From contig JANQSM010000030.1 of the NCBI GenBank assembly GCA_028284025.1, forward strand, positions 1-5,546: a stretch of DNA of 5,546 nucleotides, given 5' to 3'. Positions 1 to 5,546 of this stretch are shown here, one piece after another. Source of the DNA: Alphaproteobacteria bacterium. Lineage in GTDB: Bacteria; Pseudomonadota; Alphaproteobacteria; JANQSM01. The notes under the pieces were generated by a model, which saw nothing but the letters and a program-made list of their open reading frames with translations, searched no databases and was not told the origin of the DNA. Every line of letters starts with the position of its first letter. The stretch's first letter is position 1. Both the position numbers and the translations under genes were made by a program.

Positions 1-1683
1 GCGCAACGCCATGCTATTCCTCCAATTCTTGGTAACCTCCTGACCCAACGGGGTGTGCATCCTGATGAAGCAGAGCAATTCTTAAATCCGCGTATTAAAG
101 ACCAGCTTCCTGATCCTGCGTTATTAAAAGATATGGTGGCCGGGGCTGCTTTGATAGTAGAAGCAATAAAACACAAAAAGAAAATTGCTTTGTTCGGAGA
201 TTATGATGTGGATGGAGCAACCTCCACTGCGCTGATGGCCAGGTTCTTAAAAACCTATGGACTAGAACCCATTCTTTATATTCCGGATCGGGTGGAAGAA
301 GGATACGGCCCCAGTACGGATGCCGTGGCATCTTTGAAGAGCCAGGATACCCAGATCATTATATTTATGGACTGTGGAACACTGGCGTTTGATGCCTTGG
401 AAAAGGCAAAATCATTAAAACTGCAAACCATTGTATTGGATCACCACAAGCAGGGGGATAAGCTGCCGGTTGCAGATGCTATTATTAATCCTAACCGATT
501 AGATGAATCTGATGAAGTTGTTGAAAAATGCGGTCATATGGCAGCTGTCGGGGTGACTTTTTTATTTTTGGTAGAGCTTAATCGGCAGCTGCGACAAACT
601 GATTTTTATAAAGAAACCAACCTGATAGAACTTCTTGATTTGGTTGCTACGGGTACTGTGTGTGATGTGGTTTCTCTGACCGGAATTAATCGCGCGTTTG
701 TCGCACAAGGGCTGCATTTGATCCGCCAGGGTAAAAACCTTGGTTTGCGTGTTTTGCGGGGTGTCGCTGGTACAAAAGAAATTCCCAGTACGTATGATCT
801 TGGATTTGTGCTTGGACCTCGGTTAAATGCTGGCGGGCGTATCGGGATTGCTGATGCAGCTGTAACATTGCTCACAACAGAAGATGCATCTAAAGCCCAG
901 GAATTAGCAGAAATGCTGGACAGTAATAATCGACGCCGACAGGAAATGCAGGAAGAGGCTGTTGAACAAGCGATCAATCAGGTTGAAAAAAATCAGCAGG
1001 ACCAGCCGGTCATTTTTGTTGTCGGGGATTGGCATCAAGGCGTTGTGGGCCTGGTGGCTGGTCGGCTGAAAGAAATATATGGCAAGCCAGCTTTTGCTTT
1101 TACCGCCAAGGACACGGGCGGAATTTTGAAAGGATCAGCCCGATCTGTGCCAGGCATAGATGTAGGGGGACTTGTACTTGAGGCATTAGAAAAGAATTTT
1201 TTAAAGGCTGGGGGCGGTCACGCAAGTGCTGCCGGACTTAGTCTGGAGCCAGATGCGCTCGACGGATTTCAGGAATTTATCACACAGCAATTAAATGAAC
1301 TGCCAAACCTGAAAGAACTTTTGCAGCCGGTTTTGCGACTTGATGCCAGGTTGGCACTTTCAGCTGTCTCTATAGAGTTGGCAAACCATTTAGGGCAACT
1401 GGAACCTTGTGGGGAAAGTAATCGCAAACCTAAATTCTGGTTGGAAAAAGTACGTATTTCCTACGCCAGGGATCTGAAAGGCAAGCACGTGTCATGTACT
1501 TTACAAGATGACCTGGGCAATACAGTCAAAGCGATATGTTTTCGTTGTGGCGATACTCCTCTGGGCCAGGCCTTGCTGCGTGCCCGTGATGAGCGATTTG
1601 ATATTGCCGGCACTTTAAAAAAAGATCACTGGCAGGGCCGTACGACGGTCAAGTTTTTTATTGAAGATATGCGGGCATGTTAG
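1..1683 (+). CDS. recJ: RecJ single-stranded-DNA-specific 5'-3' exonuclease, 5' end cut off by window
   Basis: RecJ degrades single-stranded DNA 5' to 3' in the cytoplasm, acting in RecFOR recombination, mismatch repair and base-excision repair. Frame 1 is open from the first base to TAG at 1681-1683, giving 560 visible residues. Numbered from base 1, the DHH phosphoesterase motifs are DYDVDG (67-72), DCGT (124-127), DHH (147-149) and GTVCDVV (218-224, metal-binding Asp222); LGPRLNAGGR is at 271-280. The DHHA1 domain follows, with GDWHQGVVG (342-350) and GGGHASAAG (404-412), then a C-terminal OB-fold-like region of about 440-555. All expected metal ligands are present, so the enzyme should be active. 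A GTG at 55 is in frame, but the residues before it (ILGNLLTQRG) match the normal RecJ N-terminal helix region. The true start is therefore upstream of the window, probably by a few dozen codons. Family assignment is very secure. Confidence 0.97.
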   Translation, partial: AQRHAIPPILGNLLTQRGVHPDEAEQFLNPRIKDQLPDPALLKDMVAGAALIVEAIKHKKKIALFGDYDVDGATSTALMARFLKTYGLEPILYIPDRVEEGYGPSTDAVASLKSQDTQIIIFMDCGTLAFDALEKAKSLKLQTIVLDHHKQGDKLPVADAIINPNRLDESDEVVEKCGHMAAVGVTFLFLVELNRQLRQTDFYKETNLIELLDLVATGTVCDVVSLTGINRAFVAQGLHLIRQGKNLGLRVLRGVAGTKEIPSTYDLGFVLGPRLNAGGRIGIADAAVTLLTTEDASKAQELAEMLDSNNRRRQEMQEEAVEQAINQVEKNQQDQPVIFVVGDWHQGVVGLVAGRLKEIYGKPAFAFTAKDTGGILKGSARSVPGIDVGGLVLEALEKNFLKAGGGHASAAGLSLEPDALDGFQEFITQQLNELPNLKELLQPVLRLDARLALSAVSIELANHLGQLEPCGESNRKPKFWLEKVRISYARDLKGKHVSCTLQDDLGNTVKAICFRCGDTPLGQALLRARDERFDIAGTLKKDHWQGRTTVKFFIEDMRAC

Positions 1684-1719
1684 GTCACAGGATTTTAGTG
1701 CATCTTTTAAAATTATGGG

Positions 1720-1748
1720 TTGATTTTTCAATGAAAACCCGGTAAACC
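1720..1748 (+). promoter_or_regulatory. weak candidate promoter for tRNA-Glu
   Basis: TTGATT (1720-1725) and TAAACC (1743-1748) are separated by 17 bases. They match the sigma-70 -35 and -10 consensus at four and three of six positions. Initiation would fall near 1755, about ten bases before the mature tRNA 5' end. Position and spacing are right but the -10 is poor. Read-through from recJ is the alternative, since no convincing terminator separates them. Confidence 0.25.
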
Positions 1749-1764
1749 TTCCGTTCTTCTATGC

Positions 1765-1840
1765 GCTCCCTTCGTCTAGAGGCCTAGGACGCCGCCCTTT
1801 CACGGCGGAAACACGGGTTCGAACCCCGTAGGGAGCGCCA
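1765..1840 (+). tRNA. tRNA-Glu (anticodon TTC), CCA encoded
   Basis: This is a complete 76-nt tRNA. The acceptor stem pairs GCTCCCT (1765-1771) with AGGGAGC (1830-1836), followed by discriminator G and an encoded CCA. The anticodon stem is CCGCC/GGCGG (1792-1796 and 1804-1808) around the loop CTTTCAC, with anticodon TTC at 1799-1801 reading GAA/GAG. The T arm is ACGGG-TTCGAAC-CCCGT. The D-arm segment TCGTCTAGAGGCC is typical of bacterial tRNA-Glu. Besides translation, charged tRNA-Glu feeds tetrapyrrole synthesis in bacteria that use the C5 route; in many bacteria without GlnRS it also feeds Gln-tRNA formation. The 3' end of the gene is not repeated elsewhere in the window, so there is no sign of an integrated element using it as an attachment site. 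Confidence 0.98.
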
Positions 1841-1864
1841 CTTCTTCTCTTTCTCTTCAAAAAA
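1841..1864 (+). other. pyrimidine tract and A-run trailing the tRNA
   Basis: Straight after the CCA lie 18 consecutive pyrimidines (1841-1858) and then six A residues (1859-1864). There is no stem-loop before the T-rich run, so it is not a textbook intrinsic terminator. It may be the 3' trailer that is trimmed to expose CCA, or a termination zone in which the tRNA itself supplies the upstream structure. The composition is directly visible; the role is a guess. Confidence 0.3.
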
Positions 1865-1903
1865 TGTAAGTTATCTTAACTCCTGTTTCCTTTCCTGGGT
1901 TAG

Positions 1904-2119
1904 ATGGGGTATATAGAGGTTATGGTTCAAAGTCTTTTCGCTGGCATTGATTCTTCCGTTGAGATTGCACTTGGGGTGTTGTTGGAAGAATGCGTGCGGT
2001 CTGTTGAAACAGCAATTATGACTGGGATTAATCAGATCGCTGACGGTGCACCCTTCCGGTATATGCTCGTGCCCAATAATGGTCAATGCATTAATATGGC
2101 GTTTCGTGAGGCATTTTGA
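1904..2119 (+). CDS. small hypothetical protein, 71 aa, coupled to downstream membrane protein
   Basis: I do not recognise this protein. It has no signal peptide or clear membrane segment. The middle (about residues 12-50) looks amphipathic and helical, and the C-terminal part contains PFRYMLVPNNGQC. Two things favour real coding. Codon choice (many GTT, ATT, GAT, GAA) resembles recJ next door. Its TGA (2117-2119) also shares one base with the ATG of the next gene, a TGATG arrangement typical of translational coupling. Against it, there is no good Shine-Dalgarno before ATG 1904. The in-frame ATG at 1922 has AGAGG only two bases away, which is too close for normal use. An opposite-strand reading frame covers the same bases but runs into the next gene and looks less plausible. 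The stretch could instead be a long 5' leader of the membrane-protein gene. Confidence 0.45.
   Translation: MGYIEVMVQSLFAGIDSSVEIALGVLLEECVRSVETAIMTGINQIADGAPFRYMLVPNNGQCINMAFREAF
2108..2111 (+). promoter_or_regulatory. ribosome binding site of the membrane-protein gene
   Basis: GAGG lies seven bases before ATG 2119, which is ideal spacing. The in-frame TTG at 2116 would sit only four bases away, so the site decides the start in favour of ATG 2119. The site is inside the last codons of the upstream small ORF, so ribosomes finishing that ORF would pass over it. Confidence 0.7.
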
Positions 2120-2817
2120 TGCTTGTTCGCGTAGCTCTCTTTTTATCAATTCTTGCGATCGCTATGATTGCCTATGGCTCTTTGTTGCCAACGTATCATG
2201 ACCCGGTTTTGGCCGAAGAGCTGCGCCAGGAAATCATGCCGCAGGATGATGATAGGGCTTGGTTGCGCGGCTGGTATCAGAGGACAGAGGCGAATCGTAC
2301 TTATAGATTCTACCTGATGGATGCGGGATTTACGCTGCTATCCCTTGTGGCCTGCATGGCAGTTTTTTTAAATGCAAAAAGACCTGCTAAAAAATCTCAC
2401 CTTTTATGGATCGCTTTTTTTATGTCACCACTGCTTTTCATTGCCTTGGCGTTAGGTGACATTCGGAATTTATATCGCGACTTTTATCACCCTAATGCAG
2501 AGGCCATCATCATCAATTTCATGATTTATTTTGTGCTCTGCATTGGGCTGATGCTTTACCTTGTGCTGGCCACATTTCTTTTTATGCGCAAGAGAAGAGG
2601 ATCTATGCCAAGAAAAAAAGGGCGAAAGCTGATTTTCTCAGTCCAATCCCTTTTTTCTTATGTGAACTTACTGTTGCCAGCCGGATTGCTGGGCATCGCT
2701 CTGTTACCCGGCTTTTTTCAAGGGAATTTCCTCCTCGTTCCTGTCAGCTTTTTGTGGATCTATCTTGTCCTATGTTGGCGGACGCTTTACCTTGAAATGC
2801 CGGATAGCACAAGTTAG
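2119..2817 (+). CDS. hypothetical six-helix inner-membrane protein
   Basis: This is a 232-residue polytopic membrane protein of no family I can name. Hydrophobic segments lie at about residues 5-24, 66-86, 95-114, 130-155, 182-200 and 204-223. A hydrophilic stretch of about 40 residues between the first two is rich in acidic residues and Trp/Tyr (EEIMPQDDD-like, then AWLRGWYQR). A strongly basic loop (RKRRGSMPRKKGRK, 157-170) sits between helices 4 and 5. By the positive-inside rule that loop is cytoplasmic, which puts both termini in the cytoplasm and the acidic stretch in the periplasm. Pro and Asp residues occur in the membrane region (for example LALGDIRNLYRD near 110-121), but no catalytic or transporter signature is evident. 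The start is ATG 2119, supported by GAGG seven bases upstream and a TGATG overlap with the preceding small ORF. It converges on the M48 protease gene, with 38 bases between the stop codons. Confidence 0.85.
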   Translation: MLVRVALFLSILAIAMIAYGSLLPTYHDPVLAEELRQEIMPQDDDRAWLRGWYQRTEANRTYRFYLMDAGFTLLSLVACMAVFLNAKRPAKKSHLLWIAFFMSPLLFIALALGDIRNLYRDFYHPNAEAIIINFMIYFVLCIGLMLYLVLATFLFMRKRRGSMPRKKGRKLIFSVQSLFSYVNLLLPAGLLGIALLPGFFQGNFLLVPVSFLWIYLVLCWRTLYLEMPDSTS

Positions 2818-2855
2818 TTGTAACGGCGTTGCACTTGCTATTTATGGTCAATATC

Positions 2856-3929
2856 TTAACTGCCGCCGGTCATCTCTGGGGTGAGGGGGATATTATTGGC
2901 TTTTTTGGACTGGATTTCGGCAATGGTTTGTTCCAGACCGATGAAGCGTTCAGCCGTGGTTGGGTGGGTTTTAGCGATGGAGATGCCTTGTGGGCTTAAG
3001 GTTGCCATGCGGCGCCATACGTTGGCAGCCTCAGAAATGTTATACCCGGCACGTGCCATAAAATAGAGGCCGATGTAGTCGGCTTCACGCTCAAAATCCT
3101 GGCTGTATCGCATGGCTCCCATTTGCGCTCCTGCTTGAGAGAATCTTCCACCGGTACCCACTCCGGCACTGGAAGCCAAAATATCTACTGTGGCGCCCAA
3201 CAGCCCACCAACCATAGCATTTTGCTGCAAGGCATCTATATGGCGCATGGCGTTATGCGCCAGTTCATGTGACAAAATAAGGGCTAGATTCTCATCTTGT
3301 GGAAAAAACCGGGTTAACCCCCGGTACACAACCATTTTCTCTCCATCAGCATAGGCGTTAATCTCTTGCTTGCCGGACAGAAAAATCGGGAAATTACAAA
3401 TCGGCAAAGGATTGATGGTATAATTTAGCTGTTGGCCGTTGCGCTTAATTGTATAAGTCACATGATTGTTGGTCAGGTGTTGTTCATTTGCAAGCCGTGT
3501 GGCTGTGACCATGGCCTTTGCATTGGATGGAATGGGGGTACCATTGATTTCTATAATTCGGTCACCTACACGTAGGCCTTGCTTGTGAGCAGGAGAATTC
3601 TGGTAAATTTGGGCAACACGCAAATGTTCATCCATGCCAACCACGTCGGCGGTAGTATCACGCAAGTTTTTGCTGAACAGGTGAAAATTGGCTAGGTACA
3701 TGCCCGCCGTCGGTACCACAGCATCCCCACAATATTGCCAGTTGTTCGTTTTAATAGGGTAGGCAACCCGTTGCACGCGCAGATTATCCTGCCAAAAGTC
3801 AGTAATCGCGATTTCTTTTTGCTTGCGCGCTTCTTCAGCGGCCAGGCCCGGGTCTACTTTATAATAACGTGATTGTGGTCCGGCACAGGCAGTTAAAATA
3901 AAAAGACAGATAAGAACTAATTTCTTCAT
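2856..3929 (-). CDS. M48-family zinc metalloprotease lipoprotein with PDZ domain
   Basis: This 357-residue protein is predicted to be lipid-anchored in the envelope and to cleave misfolded or misassembled envelope proteins, by analogy with other M48 proteases. The N-terminus is a lipoprotein signal: MKK, a hydrophobic core, then lipobox LTAC with the lipidated residue Cys15. A PDZ domain covers roughly 97-172 (AQIYQNSPAHKQGLRVGDRIIEINGTPI region). The peptidase domain has HELAH at 221-225 (zinc ligands His221 and His225, catalytic Glu222). The third ligand, Glu280, is in FEREAD, which matches the family NExxAD motif, and THPTTAERF (321-329) matches the conserved late THPxxxxR motif. All catalytic residues are present. 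The PDZ domain lies before the protease domain, unlike BepA, which has C-terminal TPR repeats. It lies 38 bases downstream of the RNA methyltransferase on the same strand, so the two are probably co-transcribed. No clear Shine-Dalgarno precedes ATG 3929. The exact substrate cannot be read from the sequence. Confidence 0.92.
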   Translation of the reverse strand: MKKLVLICLFILTACAGPQSRYYKVDPGLAAEEARKQKEIAITDFWQDNLRVQRVAYPIKTNNWQYCGDAVVPTAGMYLANFHLFSKNLRDTTADVVGMDEHLRVAQIYQNSPAHKQGLRVGDRIIEINGTPIPSNAKAMVTATRLANEQHLTNNHVTYTIKRNGQQLNYTINPLPICNFPIFLSGKQEINAYADGEKMVVYRGLTRFFPQDENLALILSHELAHNAMRHIDALQQNAMVGGLLGATVDILASSAGVGTGGRFSQAGAQMGAMRYSQDFEREADYIGLYFMARAGYNISEAANVWRRMATLSPQGISIAKTHPTTAERFIGLEQTIAEIQSKKANNIPLTPEMTGGS

Positions 3930-3936
3930 AGCACTA

Positions 3937-3964
3937 GATATACAAAAACCTAAGCCAAGTTCAA
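3937..3964 (-). promoter_or_regulatory. tentative internal promoter for the M48 protease
   Basis: On the minus strand, TTGAAC (3964-3959) and TATATC (3942-3937) are 16 bases apart, each matching consensus at four of six positions. The -35 box lies next to the stop codon of the RNA methyltransferase. Transcription would begin around 3930, essentially at the ATG, implying a leaderless mRNA. That fits the missing Shine-Dalgarno, but matches this weak are common in AT-rich DNA. Confidence 0.25.
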
Positions 3965-3967
3965 GTT

Positions 3968-4513
3968 TTAAGCTTTCTTTTTTCGTCGAAGAACCGGATC
4001 ACCAAACTTGGATATTGGCATGGTTTCCACAGGACCCCCTGGTTTGGGGGCTCGGGGGGCGAATTTCCCCAGCTGCAGTGTGCGATCGTACATCACCAGG
4101 GCGCCGGCCAGGCCAACATTAACGCAAAATTTTGTTGGAATTTTTACCACATGGTCGCAGCACGCCAGAATTTCAGGTGAAAGGGAGCCGCGCTCAGGCC
4201 CTAAAATATACGCAGCTTGCTTTGGATGATGGAAAGAGGGGAGTTCAATTGCTTCTTCAACCAGCTCTATTCCTACTAAAGAGCATTCCCGCGGCAACAT
4301 AAAATCTTTCGCTGAGTCAAATTCAAACAAAGGCACATTCCGCCCAGATTTTGAGGTATCTGTTTGGTTGCCCTTACTGTGCGCGTAATTTGCACCCACT
4401 GTAAACACAAAGCTGGCCTCAAAGGCATGAGCCGTGCGCATCAAAGCCCCTACATTATGGACTTTGGAAATATTTTCTACCCCAATTCCAAAATACCCTT
4501 TTGTTTTTGACAT
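3968..4513 (-). CDS. TrmH/SpoU-family RNA 2'-O-ribose methyltransferase
   Basis: This 181-residue cytoplasmic SPOUT-class enzyme is expected to transfer a methyl group from S-adenosylmethionine to a ribose 2'-OH in tRNA or rRNA. Motif 1 is NVGALMRTA (20-28), with Asn20 and Arg26 in the catalytic positions. Motif 2 is ILGPERG (103-109) with Glu107. Motif 3 is IPTKFCVNVGLAGALVMYD (125-143) with Asn132. Motifs 2 and 3 form the trefoil knot that binds AdoMet. Motif 3 usually reads SLNVS; here it is CVNVG, so the usual Ser is Cys130. The protein is little more than the catalytic domain, with no N-terminal substrate-binding extension as in RlmB. It ends in a basic, Pro-rich tail (APRAPKPGG, then LRRKKKA) that may contact RNA. 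ENISKVHNVGALMRTAHAF resembles tRNA Gm18 methyltransferase TrmH more than TrmL, but the target nucleotide cannot be fixed from sequence. AGGA seven bases before ATG 4513 supports the start. Confidence 0.92.
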   Translation of the reverse strand: MSKTKGYFGIGVENISKVHNVGALMRTAHAFEASFVFTVGANYAHSKGNQTDTSKSGRNVPLFEFDSAKDFMLPRECSLVGIELVEEAIELPSFHHPKQAAYILGPERGSLSPEILACCDHVVKIPTKFCVNVGLAGALVMYDRTLQLGKFAPRAPKPGGPVETMPISKFGDPVLRRKKKA

Positions 4514-4520
4514 AATATGA

Positions 4521-4524
4521 TCCT
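4521..4524 (-). promoter_or_regulatory. ribosome binding site of the RNA methyltransferase
   Basis: On the minus strand AGGA lies seven bases upstream of the ATG at 4513-4511, which is normal spacing and confirms that start. Confidence 0.65.
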
Positions 4525-4527
4525 ACC

Positions 4528-4542
4528 CAAATTTGAAATTTG
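4528..4542. promoter_or_regulatory. perfect inverted repeat, probable operator
   Basis: CAAATTT (4528-4534), a single central G (4535) and AAATTTG (4536-4542) form a perfect palindrome with seven-base arms. It ends at the base before the TTGACA -35 box of the rightward promoter. On the other side it lies 15-29 bases upstream of the methyltransferase ATG, so it would fall early in that gene's leader. A homodimeric repressor or activator bound here could act on both divergent genes. The arms are AT-rich, so chance is possible, but perfect symmetry flush with the best promoter in the window is suggestive. With a one-base spacer it is a poor RNA hairpin, which favours DNA binding. Confidence 0.5.
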
Positions 4543-4572
4543 TTGACATTTGATTTTATACACACTTATGAT
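4543..4572 (+). promoter_or_regulatory. sigma-70 promoter of the 4621 gene
   Basis: TTGACA (4543-4548) is a perfect -35 box. TATGAT (4567-4572) matches the -10 at five of six positions, with an 18-base spacer. Transcription should start near 4579, giving a leader of about 40 bases before ATG 4621. It is the closest match to consensus in the window. Confidence 0.75.
4555..4560 (-). promoter_or_regulatory. possible -10 element of the RNA methyltransferase promoter
   Basis: On the minus strand TATAAA (4560-4555) matches the -10 consensus at five of six positions and would start transcription near 4548, about 35 bases before ATG 4513. The -35 position reads only AAATTT, so the promoter would be weak or activator-dependent. 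It overlaps the spacer of the rightward promoter, so the two could not be occupied by polymerase at once. Confidence 0.3.
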
Positions 4573-4620
4573 ATCTAAAATTTAATTCTTATTACATATT
4601 TTTGGGCAGGCAGTAAACCT

Positions 4621-5546
4621 ATGATTCAATTGGCAAGCAATCCCCTTTCTGTTAGTCAGGCAGACCCGGCGGCGCGTAGGGCCGCAAACGAGATTATTGT
4701 AGAAAAGATTATTTGTGCTATCAGAATGATTCCGGAGCTCGATCCGGATGAATATGGTTTCAAAAACATTATTTATACTACATGTTATGAAATTCAGAAC
4801 CTCCTTATTGAAGACCCTGAAAGATGCACCCCAGAAGTGATTGAAGCAGTTGTTTCAATCCTTATTGATCCGATCGTTTCTTTAGATGATCATATGTGCA
4901 TTGGTGATGTTGTATCCATTATTGATTATCTGCCAGGTGTAGATAGCGAAGGCCAAAAAGAGCTTAAAAAAGCAGCTCTTACAATACTTTTATCTGAATA
5001 TGAGAGAAATCTGGTTGGAACAGAACATATGCGCCATCCAATATATTGCGCAATTAAGGATTCTAAAGAAAATATTGGTAATTGGAGAAGGGGGATCCAT
5101 GTTCACAATCGTGTTTCTGTAGACAAAAAATTGATAATTCCCGGCGTTGTTCCTGCTTTTTTGCCCCCTCCCTATAAAAATGATCGTTTGTCTTCAGTTG
5201 ATGAGTTAATGACAAGATTTAATAGAGATATTTGGGAAATATGTAATAGGGAGGTTGAATTTTTAGCTGTTTCAGTGTCTGCGTTTGTAGCTGAATTACC
5301 TGATAATTTTGATGAAATTTTAATGGAAAAAATACGTTCAGGCCTTAGAAGAGCAGACTCTCGTCGTACTGCAAGAGAACGTAAGAAGCTCTACCAAAAA
5401 ATAGTGGAATTTGTAAGAATGCTTTTAACGTTTATAAACCACCATTCTGATTCAATAAGTATGGAGCACATTGAATTCTTTGAAGAATTATGTGAGTATC
5501 CGAGGGTTGTAATTGAGGACCTTGGGAAAATGGGGCATTCTTTTCT
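4621..5546 (+). CDS. hypothetical protein, soluble and helical, 3' end cut off by window
   Basis: The frame from ATG 4621 is open for 308 codons to the right edge, with no stop. I do not recognise the family. There is no signal peptide or membrane segment, so it is probably cytoplasmic, or secreted by a route without a cleavable N-terminal signal. It is mostly helix-forming, with acidic-hydrophobic segments such as CTPEVIEAVVSILID (69-83). A Pro-rich turn lies at about 174-185 (PGVVPAFLPPPY), and a basic, probably long helix at 241-260 carries ten Arg/Lys residues. The early helices could be HEAT-like repeats, but I cannot show a repeating unit. GC is about 38% by rough count, against mid-40s for recJ, and ATA, AGA, AAT and TTT codons are more frequent from about residue 120 on. 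That hints at an acquired or lineage-specific gene. The start is supported by a strong promoter about 40 bases upstream; AGG at 4608-4610 is a weak, slightly distant ribosome site. Confidence 0.8.
   Translation, partial: MIQLASNPLSVSQADPAARRAANEIIVEKIICAIRMIPELDPDEYGFKNIIYTTCYEIQNLLIEDPERCTPEVIEAVVSILIDPIVSLDDHMCIGDVVSIIDYLPGVDSEGQKELKKAALTILLSEYERNLVGTEHMRHPIYCAIKDSKENIGNWRRGIHVHNRVSVDKKLIIPGVVPAFLPPPYKNDRLSSVDELMTRFNRDIWEICNREVEFLAVSVSAFVAELPDNFDEILMEKIRSGLRRADSRRTARERKKLYQKIVEFVRMLLTFINHHSDSISMEHIEFFEELCEYPRVVIEDLGKMGHSF

Noticed and set aside
606..977. Minus-strand reading frames inside recJ
   Set aside because: They lie wholly opposite conserved RecJ motifs, and their products are Ser/Arg/Pro-rich in the way expected of an antisense shadow.
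55..1683. GTG at 55 as the start of recJ
   Set aside because: The frame is open back to base 1, and the upstream residues (LGNLLTQRG) fit the RecJ N-terminal region, so the gene simply begins off the window.
1717..1740. GGGTT...AACCC imperfect inverted repeat after recJ as an intrinsic terminator
   Set aside because: The stem needs a large bulge to extend beyond five pairs and there is no following T-run. It also overlaps the candidate tRNA promoter.
1765..1840. tRNA-Glu as an integration site for a mobile element
   Set aside because: No copy of the tRNA 3' end and no integrase gene occurs downstream in the window.
1887..1915. TATATA at 1910-1915 as a -10 for the small ORF and membrane protein
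   Set aside because: It lies inside the ORF if ATG 1904 is used, and the -35 position reads TTCCTT, a poor match.
1871..2149. Minus-strand reading frame of 92 codons opposite the small ORF
   Set aside because: It overlaps the start and ribosome site of the membrane-protein gene. The His/Asn/Cys-rich product resembles no protein I know, and the plus-strand ORF has recJ-like codons and a coupled stop/start.
2819..2833. Hairpin TGTAAC-GGC-GTTGCA just after the membrane-protein stop, as a bidirectional terminator
   Set aside because: The stem is only six pairs with one G-T wobble, and no T-run follows on either strand. Termination may occur in the 38-base convergent gap, but this hairpin does not prove it.
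2881..3066. Short plus-strand frame opposite the 3' end of the M48 gene
   Set aside because: It is antisense to the conserved FEREAD and THPTT region and has no ribosome site or recognisable product.
4008..4229. Short plus-strand frame opposite the methyltransferase 3' half
   Set aside because: It is antisense to conserved SpoU motifs 2 and 3, with a Gly/Pro/Arg-rich product and no supporting signals.

Overview
The window reads as ordinary chromosomal DNA from a proteobacterium of moderate to low GC, most likely an alphaproteobacterium. This is a judgement from protein and tRNA sequence style (a RecJ with the GTVCDVV variant of motif IV, a CCA-encoding tRNA-Glu, an M48-PDZ lipoprotein), not from a database search. 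GC looks to be in the mid-40s percent over most of the window and falls to about 38% in the last 900 bases (hand count over a few lines).

Layout, left to right. The window opens inside recJ (1-1683, +), whose N-terminal few dozen codons lie off the left edge. A complete tRNA-Glu (anticodon TTC, 1765-1840, +) follows, with a weak promoter candidate before it and an 18-nt pure pyrimidine run straight after its CCA. Next come a small uncharacterised ORF (1904-2119, +) and a six-helix inner-membrane protein of unknown function (2119-2817, +). These two overlap by one base in a TGATG stop/start, and a GAGG ribosome site inside the small ORF serves the membrane protein.

The following two genes run leftward and are probably co-transcribed. 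A TrmH/SpoU-type RNA 2'-O-methyltransferase (3968-4513, -) is followed after 38 bases by an M48-family metalloprotease (2856-3929, -) with a lipoprotein signal and a PDZ domain. The protease converges on the membrane-protein gene across a 38-base gap. A divergent intergenic region (4514-4620) holds the best promoter in the window (TTGACA, 18 nt, TATGAT, + strand). A perfect CAAATTT-G-AAATTTG inverted repeat abuts its -35 box and looks like an operator. The promoter drives a gene that stays open from 4621 to the right edge (308 codons seen). It encodes a soluble, mainly helical protein that I cannot assign to a family and that is AT-richer than its neighbours.

The recognisable genes are maintenance functions: DNA repair (RecJ), translation (tRNA-Glu), RNA modification (TrmH/SpoU) and envelope proteolysis (M48). 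I see no sign that they form one dedicated system, and no insertion sequence, CRISPR array, rRNA or phage gene. The parts least explained by known families are the controlled-looking unknown gene at the right edge and the small ORF/membrane-protein pair.
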